From positions 1-19,262 of the forward strand of contig CAZPQV010000044.1 of assembly GCA_964588705.1 (NCBI GenBank): a stretch of 19,262 nucleotides of DNA, read 5' to 3'. The notes under the pieces are model-generated. The model was not told where the DNA came from, did no database searches, and was given only the letters and a program-made list of their open reading frames with translations. Of the stretch, positions 1 to 6,982 are shown in pieces (the stretch's first letter is position 1; each line of letters starts with the position of its first letter). The position numbers were made by a program, and so were the translations under genes. This DNA is from CAZPQV01 sp964588705. GTDB taxonomy: Bacteria; Bacteroidota; Bacteroidia; Flavobacteriales; Weeksellaceae.

Positions 1-447
1 GAGCATGGCGTTGGCTCCTTTCAGTACTTCTACACGTTCCAGTCCGGTTACTTCAGGGAAAACTCCACTGTTTGATTTTGAACCATTCTTAAAAATATTT
101 TCGTTTCCAAACACAAAACCACGACCACCAAAACTGTCGGCTGCACCACCTCTCGCTGAGGTCAGATACATTCCGTTTACGTTTTTTATTACATCGCTCA
201 GTTGCTTTGCCTGTTGCTGTTCGATAATTTCATGCGTCACCATTTGTATTGGCTGCGGATTTTCGATAAGCGGAATTAAAGATTTTGCAGTAAACGAACG
301 TCCTTTGTTCGGGTTTCCGGTTTTGTGAAGAACGATGTCTTCAATTTCCTGAATTTTAAGTGTATCAACATCATTGTGTCTTGGTCCCTGTGCGAAAACT
401 GTAGCCGAAAAAGCAATCAGTCCAAGGGCAAGAATGTCCTTTCTCAT
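1..447 (-). CDS. TonB-dependent siderophore receptor, N-terminal part (cut by window start)
   Basis: Outer-membrane receptor that takes up ferric siderophores or similar ligands using TonB energy. Only the first 149 residues are present. They begin with a signal peptide (MRKDILALGLIAFSATVFAQ), then a short linker, then the plug domain from about residue 60. Plug hallmarks visible are LSDVIKNVNGMYL, the GGRGF segment and VEVLKGANAML, the form of the family's 'EVLKGP..LYG' motif seen in siderophore receptors. There is no carboxypeptidase-like N-terminal domain of the kind found in SusC proteins and no STN signalling domain, which argues against a SusC-type or sigma/anti-sigma-coupled receptor. 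The ATG is chosen because it directly precedes the signal peptide. The promoter lies between two near-identical palindromes, consistent with metal-dependent repression. The ligand cannot be told from this fragment. Confidence 0.88.
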   Translation of the reverse strand, partial: MRKDILALGLIAFSATVFAQGPRHNDVDTLKIQEIEDIVLHKTGNPNKGRSFTAKSLIPLIENPQPIQMVTHEIIEQQQAKQLSDVIKNVNGMYLTSARGGAADSFGGRGFVFGNENIFKNGSKSNSGVFPEVTGLERVEVLKGANAML

Positions 448-457
448 AATTAATTTT

Positions 458-476
458 ATTTAGAATGATTCAAAAT
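458..476. promoter_or_regulatory. Palindromic operator, downstream copy (between -7 box and receptor start)
   Basis: 19-bp near-palindrome ATTTAGAATGATTCAAAAT: 9-bp arms around a central base with one mismatched pair. It matches the form ATTTnGAATnATTCnAAAT shared with the copy at 519-537. It lies between the predicted -7 box and the receptor start codon, where a bound repressor would block transcription. The 9-1-9 geometry suits a dimeric Fur- or DtxR-family metalloregulator, but the regulator is inferred. Confidence 0.6.
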
Positions 477-483
477 TGTGGTG

Positions 484-515
484 CAAATGTAGAAAACCAC
501 TTCCAAATCACAAAA
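484..515 (-). promoter_or_regulatory. Bacteroidota-type promoter of the TonB-dependent receptor
   Basis: On the minus strand, TTTTG (511-515) is followed after 19 bp by TACATTTG (484-491). This matches the Bacteroidota housekeeping pattern TTG, 17-23 bp, TAnnTTTG. The leader to the ATG is about 30 nt and contains one operator copy. Confidence 0.6.
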
Positions 516-518
516 TTT

Positions 519-537
519 ATTTGGAATAATTCTAAAT
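519..537. promoter_or_regulatory. Palindromic operator, upstream copy (next to the -33 box)
   Basis: 19-bp near-palindrome ATTTGGAATAATTCTAAAT with one mismatched pair, sharing its form with the copy at 458-476. It begins 4 bp upstream of the predicted -33 element of the receptor promoter. The two centres (528 and 467) are 61 bp apart, near six helical turns, so both could be occupied on the same DNA face. Confidence 0.6.
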
Positions 538-620
538 TAAAACTTTACGAATTGTATAATTAATTGAAAATGAAATTGTTTTTCAGTAGAGTGATTTTTG
601 TCAGTTATTGTTCTGATAAA

Positions 621-650
621 CAAAAAAAAGCGAAAAACTCAATTTTCGCT
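621..650 (-). terminator. Rho-independent terminator after deoD
   Basis: Inverted repeat AGCGAAAA (629-636) and TTTTCGCT (643-650) with a 6-nt loop. Read on the minus strand it is followed by a run of T (complement of 622-628). It begins 30 bp after the deoD stop and closes the minus-strand gene run. Confidence 0.75.
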
Positions 651-679
651 CCTTTATATTATTCGAATTTATTTATTGT

Positions 680-1387
680 TTAAAATGTCAAAACCGTTTC
701 CAGTGCCAGTTCGATCATTTGTTTCAATGAGTTTTGCCTTTGTTCGGCGGTCATTTGATCACCTGTTGGAATTACATCCGAAACGGTGAGAATAGTAGCT
801 GCATTTTTGCCTAAATATTTGGCGTTAGCAAAAAGAGCAAAGGCTTCCATTTCAACGGCGAGACAGTTGTATTTGGTTGCAATCTCTGGAACAGCAGGAT
901 TTTTTCTATAGAAAATATCACTGGTATGAATATTAGTATTTTTCACCGGAAGACCTAGTTCTTTTGCTTTTTTATTAATAGCATCGTAAATATTTCCCTG
1001 ATGTGGTAAGATTTCATCTTCAATTTCCCAAGCGAATTTTGCATAAGTACTTTCACTCGCAGCGTTTTCTACATTCAATAGATCGTAAACGTCCAAATCG
1101 GTAGTGTAAGCGCCACAAGTTCCAATACGGATGATAGTTTCCACTTCATATTCTGTGAAGAGTTCGTAGGAATAAATCCCGATGCTTGCACATCCCATTC
1201 CACTGGCTCCAACAGAAACTTTCTTTCCTTTATAAGTTCCGGTGTAGTAGTAAATATTTCTCGTATCACTTACCAATACTGCGTTTTCAAGAAAATTATC
1301 GGCAATATATTTCGCTCTCAACGGATCTCCGGGCTGAAGCACCACTGAGGCGATTTCTCCTTTTCTGGCTTTAATATGAACACTCAT
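680..1387 (-). CDS. deoD: Purine nucleoside phosphorylase, DeoD type
   Basis: Cytoplasmic hexameric enzyme that phosphorolyses purine (deoxy)nucleosides to free base and (deoxy)ribose-1-phosphate for salvage and catabolism. It has 235 residues, against about 239 for E. coli DeoD, and lines up with that protein's numbering: His4, the phosphate-binding Gly20 and Arg24 in QPGDPLRAKYIA, Arg43, and Arg87 in RIGTCGA. Position 90 is Thr instead of the E. coli Ser, as I recall from Firmicutes DeoD. The base-binding VEMEA segment and the SDVIPTGD loop with the catalytic Asp are present. It lies 38 bp downstream of the ABC-F gene on the same strand, has its own promoter-like sequence, and ends in a terminator. 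DeoC, which acts further along deoxynucleoside breakdown, is about 10 kb away and not linked. Confidence 0.96.
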   Translation of the reverse strand: MSVHIKARKGEIASVVLQPGDPLRAKYIADNFLENAVLVSDTRNIYYYTGTYKGKKVSVGASGMGCASIGIYSYELFTEYEVETIIRIGTCGAYTTDLDVYDLLNVENAASESTYAKFAWEIEDEILPHQGNIYDAINKKAKELGLPVKNTNIHTSDIFYRKNPAVPEIATKYNCLAVEMEAFALFANAKYLGKNAATILTVSDVIPTGDQMTAEQRQNSLKQMIELALETVLTF

Positions 1388-1399
1388 AATCTTAATTTA

Positions 1400-1429
1400 T
1401 AAATGTAAATTTAGTGATTCTAAAATCAA
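1400..1429 (-). promoter_or_regulatory. Possible deoD promoter overlapping the end of the ABC-F gene
   Basis: Minus-strand TTG (1427-1429) is followed after 19 bp by TACATTTA (1400-1407), one base from the TAnnTTTG consensus. The -33 element overlaps the ABC-F stop codon. deoD could thus be transcribed both from here and by read-through. Confidence 0.4.
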
Positions 1430-3327
1430 TTTCCGGTAATTTCCTGCAGTTCGAGCCAGCGCATTTCCATTTCTTCCAGTCGATCCGAAACGGTTTGCAG
1501 TTCATCCGATATCTTTGCAATTTTTTCGTAGTCGGTTTCATTGTTCAGTTCTGCAAGGATGGTTTCGCGACGCCTTTCCAATTTCGGTATTTCTTTTTCA
1601 ATCGTTTCGAGTTCGCGCTGTTCTTTAAACGAAAGTTTTTTTCGTGTTGGATGTTGGGTGCTGGATGTTGGAAGCTGAAAATTGACCTGACTTTCTTTAG
1701 AGGTTGATACTGCTTCCTGCTTCGTGCTCGATACTTCGTGCTTTTTACTTTCCCGATACTCCGAAAAGTTCCCCGTAAAATCCTTTATTTTTCCTTCGCC
1801 TTCAAATGCCAGAACATGATCTACAATTCGGTCCATAAAATACCGGTCGTGCGAAACGATAATCAAACAGCCCTGAAAATTCTGCAGAAAATTTTCCAAA
1901 ACCGTTAAGGTTGGCAAATCCAAATCATTGGTTGGTTCATCAAAAATCAAGAAATTGGGATTGGCATAAAGCACGTGCATGAGATGCAGTCGTCGTTTTT
2001 CACCACCCGAAAGTTTAGAAATGGGCGAGTATTGGGTTTGATCATCAAACAAGAAAATCCGTAGAAACTGAGAAGCTGAAATCGTTCTGCCATTGGCCAT
2101 CGGGAAGTTTTCTGAGATTTCTTTAATGGAATCAATCACGCGTTCATCTTCCTTAAATTTCAGTCCTTTCTGTGAAAAATAACCAAATTTGATGGTTTCA
2201 CCGGTTTCAATTTCTCCCGAGTCCATCGGTTCCAATCCCTGAATGATATTGAGTAAAGTGGATTTTCCCGCTCCGTTTTTTCCCACAATTCCCACTTTTT
2301 CGCCACGTTGAAAAGAGTACGAAAAATCCTTTAACAGAACCAAATCCCCAAAACTTTTATTGATGTTTTTCAGTTCAAGGATTTTTTTGCCGAGCCGTTT
2401 CATTTCGAAATCAAGTTCCAGTCCCAGTTTTCTTGTGTCGGTTTTGGCTACTTTTTCAGTTTCGTAAAACGCATCAATCCTCGATTTCGATTTGGTAGTT
2501 CTCGCTTTTGGCTGCCGGCGCATCCATTCCAGTTCCTTACGGTAGAGGTTATTGGCTTTATCAATGGTGGCGTTCAGGTTGTCCTCACGAATCATTTTAT
2601 TTTCAAGGTAGGTAGCGTAACTTCCATTGTGAACGTAAAGTTTTCGGTCTTCCATTTCCCAGATAATGTCGCAAACCGAATCCAGAAAATAGCGGTCGTG
2701 TGTTACTAAAAGCAAGGTGATTTTTGCCTTTGAAAGATAATTTTCAAGCCATTCCACCATTTCAACATCAAGATGGTTGGTTGGTTCGTCCATTATCAGC
2801 AGCACATGTCGATGTTCGGCACGCGTTTCTGTAAGCAGTTTTGCGAGAGCCACGCGTTTAATCTGTCCACCGGAAAGAGTTCCCATTTTCGCTTTTAAAT
2901 CCGTGATTTTCAGTTGGGAGAGAATCTGTTTCATCTCGTTTTCCAAATCCCAGGCTTTGTGGATTTCCATTTCGGCAATGGCTTTTTCCATTTCATCGTG
3001 ATCCTGTGTAATCAAAGATTTATGGTACTTCTTCAGTGCCTGAATAGGAGCAGAGTCCAGAGTCATCATAAATTCTTCTACAGTCAACTGAGAATCAAAT
3101 TCAATTTCCTGATCAAACAAAACCACCTGAACATCTTTATTGATGGTTACTTCACCGCTGTCGGCAATTTCTTTTCCGAGCAAAATTTTCAGTAAGGTAG
3201 ATTTTCCCGTGCCGTTTTTGGCTACAATGGCAATCTTATCTCCTTCGTTCACGTTGAAAGAAATATCTTCAAAAAGTGTTTTTATTCCGTAGGATTTGGT
3301 CAGGTTTTCGGCAGTCGCGTAGTTCAT
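1426..3327 (-). CDS. ABC-F family ATPase, Uup-like
   Basis: Soluble tandem ABC ATPase of the ABC-F class, proteins that act on ribosomes rather than in membrane transport. Using the ATG at 3327 it has 633 residues. The upstream Met at 3354 adds nine residues (MLNFPFSII) before the natural ABC start MNYATAENLTKSYG. Domain 1 has Walker A AKNGTGKST (36-44, with Ala in place of the first Gly), signature LSGGQIKRVALA and Walker B IMDEPTNHLD. Domain 2 has GKNGAGKST (349-357), LSGGEKRRLHL and FLIFDEPTNDLD. Both Walker B glutamates are present and no membrane segments are seen. A Ser/Thr/Lys-rich linker (about 527-562) leads to a C-terminal coiled coil (about 565-631), the mark of the Uup subgroup. 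The linker DNA is unusually repetitive. The gene lies 60 bp after the lysozyme gene. Confidence 0.93.
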   Translation of the reverse strand: MNYATAENLTKSYGIKTLFEDISFNVNEGDKIAIVAKNGTGKSTLLKILLGKEIADSGEVTINKDVQVVLFDQEIEFDSQLTVEEFMMTLDSAPIQALKKYHKSLITQDHDEMEKAIAEMEIHKAWDLENEMKQILSQLKITDLKAKMGTLSGGQIKRVALAKLLTETRAEHRHVLLIMDEPTNHLDVEMVEWLENYLSKAKITLLLVTHDRYFLDSVCDIIWEMEDRKLYVHNGSYATYLENKMIREDNLNATIDKANNLYRKELEWMRRQPKARTTKSKSRIDAFYETEKVAKTDTRKLGLELDFEMKRLGKKILELKNINKSFGDLVLLKDFSYSFQRGEKVGIVGKNGAGKSTLLNIIQGLEPMDSGEIETGETIKFGYFSQKGLKFKEDERVIDSIKEISENFPMANGRTISASQFLRIFLFDDQTQYSPISKLSGGEKRRLHLMHVLYANPNFLIFDEPTNDLDLPTLTVLENFLQNFQGCLIIVSHDRYFMDRIVDHVLAFEGEGKIKDFTGNFSEYRESKKHEVSSTKQEAVSTSKESQVNFQLPTSSTQHPTRKKLSFKEQRELETIEKEIPKLERRRETILAELNNETDYEKIAKISDELQTVSDRLEEMEMRWLELQEITGN

Positions 3328-3387
3328 GATGATTGAAAATGGAAAGTTGAGCAATGAAAATGTCCTGCGAAATTACGAAAAAGCACA

Positions 3388-4251
3388 TCAATCGATTGTA
3401 AGCCTTTTCAGCGACCACATATTTCCATTGAAAACATTCAGGTCCACTTTGGTATTAATGCCGTAAACTATTCCGTGTTCGGTAAACTGCCACATCTTCC
3501 AATTGTCATCTGGGCTGGGTTGCGGCACATTATTATAGTTGGCAAGCCATAATGGATAATCATCAAATTCACCTCTGAGATTATCTTTGTAATAATGATA
3601 AAAGGTGTAGATTATTGGTTTTTCACCATATTTTTCTTCAACGATTTTCAACCAAATTTTTAGATTTTCATTCAGTTCTTCTTTCGAATAGCGGTGCGGA
3701 ACTCTTTCAATATCCAGTACCGGAACCAAATCGCCTTCCTCAAGCTGCACACTTTCAAGAAAATTATTCGCCTGTTTTACGGGATCTTCATCCGGACGGT
3801 AAAAATGATAAGCACCACGAACAAGATTGTGTTTTTTCGCAGTCGTCCAGAATTCATCGAAATTTTTGTCTTTGCTTCTGTTGCCCATGGTTGCACGGAG
3901 AATCACAAATTTTAGTGGAATCGTTCGGTTTCCTATCGAAAGCGAATCCCATTTAATATCTTCACTGTTCTGATAGTGTGAGATATCAAACCCGAAAGTT
4001 TTATCGGCATATTCACCAACAATCCTGTCGATTCTTGCGGCCTCACGTTCTGAGTTTTTCAGTTTTTTGTGCTCAAACTTATCGAAATACATCGAGTAGT
4101 AAAACGCAATTTTCTCTTTCAGATAATAACCGGTTCCCAGCATTGCGATCACGAGAACGGCCAAAAACAGCTCGCGCCGGAACAGCCAGTTTCGTTTCCG
4201 GTTTTTGTGTATTTTGCGTTTGGTTTTTCGTTTTGTTGTTTTCTTCGCCAT
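3388..4251 (-). CDS. Membrane-anchored GH25 lysozyme
   Basis: Glycoside hydrolase family 25 muramidase, which cleaves the MurNAc-GlcNAc bond of peptidoglycan. The chosen start (ATG at 4251) gives 287 residues; a Met four codons upstream is possible. The N terminus is strongly basic (residues 1-26, mostly Lys/Arg) and followed by one hydrophobic segment (about 27-43), so it is probably a type II membrane protein with its catalytic domain in the periplasm. That domain shows GFDISHYQ with Asp89, FVILRAT, GAYHFYRP, PVLDIE with Asp180/Glu182, PIIYT, LWLANYN and a C-terminal WQF/VDLNVFNG segment, all typical of GH25. No cell-wall binding repeats are seen. Such enzymes are often phage or toxin lysozymes, but the anchor and housekeeping neighbours suggest a role in wall remodelling; that role is inferred. 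Confidence 0.88.
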   Translation of the reverse strand: MAKKTTKRKTKRKIHKNRKRNWLFRRELFLAVLVIAMLGTGYYLKEKIAFYYSMYFDKFEHKKLKNSEREAARIDRIVGEYADKTFGFDISHYQNSEDIKWDSLSIGNRTIPLKFVILRATMGNRSKDKNFDEFWTTAKKHNLVRGAYHFYRPDEDPVKQANNFLESVQLEEGDLVPVLDIERVPHRYSKEELNENLKIWLKIVEEKYGEKPIIYTFYHYYKDNLRGEFDDYPLWLANYNNVPQPSPDDNWKMWQFTEHGIVYGINTKVDLNVFNGNMWSLKRLTID

Positions 4252-4260
4252 CTGAATTTG

Positions 4261-4268
4261 CAAAACTA
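4261..4268 (-). promoter_or_regulatory. Possible -7 box of the lysozyme gene
   Basis: Minus-strand TAGTTTTG matches TAnnTTTG exactly and ends 9 nt before the ATG. A minus-strand TTG (complement of 4282-4284) is only 13 bp upstream, short for a -33 element, so the assignment is tentative. Confidence 0.4.
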
Positions 4269-4303
4269 AAGTTTATGACCTCAACTTGCTAAAATAATTT
4301 CAG

Positions 4304-4311
4304 TAATTTTG
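4304..4311 (+). promoter_or_regulatory. Possible -7 box of ndh, nearly abutting the start codon
   Basis: TAATTTTG matches TAnnTTTG and is separated from the ATG at 4318 by only 6 nt, implying a very short or absent leader. A TTG lies at 4286-4288, 15 bp upstream, shorter than the usual 17 or more. Together with the opposing TTG at 4282-4284 it forms CAACTTG between the divergent genes. Confidence 0.45.
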
Positions 4312-4317
4312 CAACCA

Positions 4318-5580
4318 ATGGAAACAAGGGAGAAAATAGTCATAATTGGTGGCGGATTTGCGGGGCTACAATTAGCACGGACTCTTAATAATAAGAACAA
4401 AAAGGTGATTATTATCGACCGTGTGAATCATCATATGTTTCAGCCCTTGTTTTATCAGGTAGCCTGCGGAAGGATTGAACCTTCCAATATTTCGTTTCCG
4501 TTTCGGAAGATCTTCCAAAGGTCAAGAAATACACAATTCAGGATGACAAACGTTCAGAAAATTGTTCCGGAACAGAATAAAATTATCACCGATGAAGCGG
4601 AATTCAGTTACGATAAACTGATTATCGCCACAGGTTGCAAAACTAATTTCTTCGGTAACGAAAAAATGGAAAACCTGACCTTTGGAATGAAAAATACTCA
4701 GGAAGCCATTGCGATTAGAAATCACGTGTTGCTCACTTTCGAAAAACTCATTATAGAACGAAAACGCAGCGACGACGGAAACTGGAATATCGTAATCGTT
4801 GGCAGCGGACCAACAGGCGTTGAACTTGCCGGTGCTTTTTCTGAAATGAAAAAAGATATTCTACCGCGTGATTATCCAAATATGAATTTCGATGATTTAA
4901 ACATCGTTTTGGTCAGCGCTACCGATAAGCCTCTGAATGTGATGAGTGAAGAAGCGCAACAAAAATCTGAACAGTATCTGACGCAGTTGGGTGTGAAATT
5001 CATGAGTGGCGAAAAAGTGGTGGATTATGATGGGGATAAAGTTTTTTTGGCAAGCGGTAAAACGATCCCGAGCAATAATGTGATATGGGCCGCCGGCGTC
5101 ACCGGAAATGTAATTGAAGGTTTAAATCCGGAAATTGTTTTCAGAAACCGATATAAAACGGACCGATTCAACCGGGTTTCGGGTTACGACAATATTTTTG
5201 CGATTGGTGATATCGCTTATATGGAAACGCCAAAGTATCCGCAAGGTCATCCGCAGGTAGCAAATGTAGCCATTAATCAGGGAAAAAATTTAGCCAAAAA
5301 TATTCTGAAAAAATCAGAAAATGATTGGATTGAATATGAGTATGAAGACCGTGGAAGTATGGCAACCATCGGAAAACACAGAGCGGTAGTCGATCTTCCA
5401 AAATTTAAATTTCAGGGAATCCTTGCCTGGTATTTTTGGATGTTTCTTCACCTGATGCTTATTTTGAGTGTACGAAACAAGATCGCCATTTTCTTCAACT
5501 GGATGTGGAGTTATATTAATAAAGATTCTTCTTTGAGACTCATTATCATCCCCAACAAAAAAAATAATACTGAACAATGA
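4318..5580 (+). CDS. ndh: Type II NADH dehydrogenase (NDH-2)
   Basis: Single-subunit, non-proton-pumping NADH:quinone oxidoreductase on the cytoplasmic face of the inner membrane. It has 420 residues, a normal length. The FAD-binding Rossmann fold is at the N terminus (IIGGGFAG, 9-16), followed by the family motif FQPLFYQVACG. The second dinucleotide fold for NADH is at about 157-175 (IVIVGSGPTGVELAGAF), and the second FAD-contacting segment is FAIGDIAYM (about 294-302). The C terminus holds an aromatic amphipathic/membrane stretch (about 370-400), the expected membrane anchor. The ATG at 4318 is chosen over a TTG three codons upstream, because MQP adds nothing conserved and the TTG lies in the -7-like box. 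The last four bases overlap the trmD start (ATGA), so the two are probably co-transcribed and translationally coupled. Confidence 0.94.
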   Translation: METREKIVIIGGGFAGLQLARTLNNKNKKVIIIDRVNHHMFQPLFYQVACGRIEPSNISFPFRKIFQRSRNTQFRMTNVQKIVPEQNKIITDEAEFSYDKLIIATGCKTNFFGNEKMENLTFGMKNTQEAIAIRNHVLLTFEKLIIERKRSDDGNWNIVIVGSGPTGVELAGAFSEMKKDILPRDYPNMNFDDLNIVLVSATDKPLNVMSEEAQQKSEQYLTQLGVKFMSGEKVVDYDGDKVFLASGKTIPSNNVIWAAGVTGNVIEGLNPEIVFRNRYKTDRFNRVSGYDNIFAIGDIAYMETPKYPQGHPQVANVAINQGKNLAKNILKKSENDWIEYEYEDRGSMATIGKHRAVVDLPKFKFQGILAWYFWMFLHLMLILSVRNKIAIFFNWMWSYINKDSSLRLIIIPNKKNNTEQ

Positions 5581-6257
5581 GAATCGATATCATAAGTGTT
5601 TTGCCGGAACTGATGGAGAGTCCGTTTCAAACCTCTATCCTGAAACGTGCGATGCAAAAAGGATTGGCCGAAGTTCATTTTCATCAGCTTCGTGACTGGA
5701 GTGTGGGGAAACACCGACAAGTTGACGATGAAATCTACGGCGGCGGCGCAGGAATGGTGATGATGGTCGAGCCGTTGGATAAATGTATTTCTGAACTGAA
5801 ATCACAAAGAGATTACGACGAGATTATTTATCTCACGCCGGATGGTGAAACTTTAAATCAAAGAATTGCCAATACACTTTCTATAAAAAACAATCTTATT
5901 TTTCTTTGCGGACATTATAAAGGAATCGACCAGCGTGTTCGCGATCTGCATATCACGAAAGAAATTTCAATCGGGGATTACGTGCTTACCGGTGGTGAAT
6001 TGGCGGCTTGCGTTTTAGCAGACTCCGTCATTCGTTTGCTTCCCGGCGTTTTAAATGATGAGCAAAGTGCGCTGACCGACAGTTTCCAGGATAATCTTCT
6101 GTCACCACCCATTTACACCAGACCTGAAGAATATAAAGGATTGAAAGTTCCGGAAGTTCTGCTCAGCGGTCATTCAGGTAAAATTGAAGAATGGCGCCAC
6201 GAGGAAGCAGTAAGAATTACCAGAGAAAGAAGACCGGATTTATTGGATGAAGAATAA
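5577..6257 (+). CDS. trmD: tRNA (guanine37-N1)-methyltransferase TrmD
   Basis: SPOUT-fold enzyme that methylates G37 next to the anticodon using S-adenosylmethionine, preventing +1 frameshifting. It has 226 residues, a little shorter than the E. coli enzyme (255) but complete. It shows MRIDIISVLPEL, the substrate-contact region DDEIYGGGAGMVM, the trefoil-knot cofactor loops LCGHYKGIDQRV (110-121) and ISIGDYVLTGGELAA (130-144), Arg153, and the catalytic Asp168 in NDEQSALTDSF (equivalent to Asp169 of the Haemophilus enzyme). It starts inside the last codons of ndh. I see none of the usual rimM/rplS/rpsP neighbours, so the coupling with ndh is a lineage-specific arrangement. A hairpin terminator follows at once. 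Confidence 0.97.
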   Translation: MRIDIISVLPELMESPFQTSILKRAMQKGLAEVHFHQLRDWSVGKHRQVDDEIYGGGAGMVMMVEPLDKCISELKSQRDYDEIIYLTPDGETLNQRIANTLSIKNNLIFLCGHYKGIDQRVRDLHITKEISIGDYVLTGGELAACVLADSVIRLLPGVLNDEQSALTDSFQDNLLSPPIYTRPEEYKGLKVPEVLLSGHSGKIEEWRHEEAVRITRERRPDLLDEE

Positions 6258-6289
6258 AAAAACACCTCATTTCGAGGTGTTTTTTTTTA
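6256..6289. terminator. Bidirectional terminator between trmD and the FN3 lipoprotein gene
   Basis: Stem AACACCTC (6261-6268) and GAGGTGTT (6274-6281) with a 5-nt loop, an A run before it and a T run after it. It can terminate trmD on the plus strand and the convergent lipoprotein gene on the minus strand. Confidence 0.85.
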
Positions 6290-6301
6290 ATATCAATTTA
6301 A

Positions 6302-6979
6302 TTAAGGTGCTTTAAAACTCCAGATTTGTCCGATTGTTTTATTGCCCTGCGTATCTGTAGCAGTCACTCTCCAATAGTACGTTGTACCACTTGTAAGTCC
6401 AGTGAACGCAAAAGACTTAGCGGTAAGTCCTGTTTGTTTAGAAGCAAGCGTCGTTTTACTTGTTCCCAAGAAAACTTCATAAGTTAAAGCATCGCCGTCC
6501 GGGTCGGTACAGTTCCATTGTGCTGAAGTTCCGTATGTTCCTCCATCTGTAGGAGAAATGAGTTCAGGCGCAAAAGGAGCATAATTCTTCACGGCAACAG
6601 ATTCGGTTTGAAACTGCTGAACGGTACTCACTGCAGTATTTTTGGGGCCGGTGGTTTCTACTTTCCATTTGTAAAGTTTTCCTTTTTCGAGAGCGGAAGT
6701 ACTGTATGAAGGCGTAGTAACATCCTGGCTAATCACTGTTGTTTCCTGCCCGTTTTCCACTTTCAGAATTGTGATTTTGTATTTTGTTGCATACTGTACC
6801 GCCTGCCATGTGAACGAAAGAGGGATTTCTGCACAAAGCTGTTTGTCAGTAGGCGTAAGCAGGGTGGTTGCTTTCACAGTTTGGTCCGGTGCCGGCGGTT
6901 TTGGTGCCGGTTCGTCTCTTCCTCCACCACAGGCAATAAAAATACTTAATAGAACGGTTATGATGAAAAGTCTTTTCAT
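6302..6979 (-). CDS. Lipoprotein with two fibronectin type III-like domains
   Basis: Predicted lipoprotein of 225 residues. It has a signal sequence MKRLFIITVLLSIFIAC with the lipidated Cys at 17, followed by GGGRDE and a Pro-rich linker. The rest is two similar beta-sandwich repeats (about 36-130 and 131-225). The second has the FN3-like pattern APELISPTDGG, NCTDPDGDALTYEVFLG, and LTSGTTYYWRVTATD with a terminal WSF. Such domains serve in binding or as spacers; no enzyme motif is seen. It begins 3 bp after the amylase stop, so the two are almost certainly one operon, and it may hold or present starch or the amylase at the cell surface. That role is inferred. The short acidic residues after the Cys are only weakly like a Bacteroidota surface-export signal. 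Confidence 0.8.
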   Translation of the reverse strand: MKRLFIITVLLSIFIACGGGRDEPAPKPPAPDQTVKATTLLTPTDKQLCAEIPLSFTWQAVQYATKYKITILKVENGQETTVISQDVTTPSYSTSALEKGKLYKWKVETTGPKNTAVSTVQQFQTESVAVKNYAPFAPELISPTDGGTYGTSAQWNCTDPDGDALTYEVFLGTSKTTLASKQTGLTAKSFAFTGLTSGTTYYWRVTATDTQGNKTIGQIWSFKAP

Positions 6980-6982
6980 AAC

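Noticed and set aside
5..328. 107-residue plus-strand reading frame
   Set aside because: It lies antisense to the receptor gene, whose signal peptide and plug motifs are clear.
597..620. Weak hairpin TTTGTCAG/CTGATAAA beyond the deoD terminator
   Set aside because: It needs a G-T pair and has no strong T run; the better hairpin at 629-650 explains termination.
3328..3354. Upstream Met adding nine residues to the ABC-F protein
   Set aside because: The added MLNFPFSII precedes the natural ABC start; the ATG at 3327 fits better. The longer form is not excluded.
4309..4317. TTG start for ndh three codons upstream of the ATG
   Set aside because: The TTG lies in the TAATTTTG -7-like box and adds no conserved residues; ATG at 4318 fits the FAD-binding N terminus.
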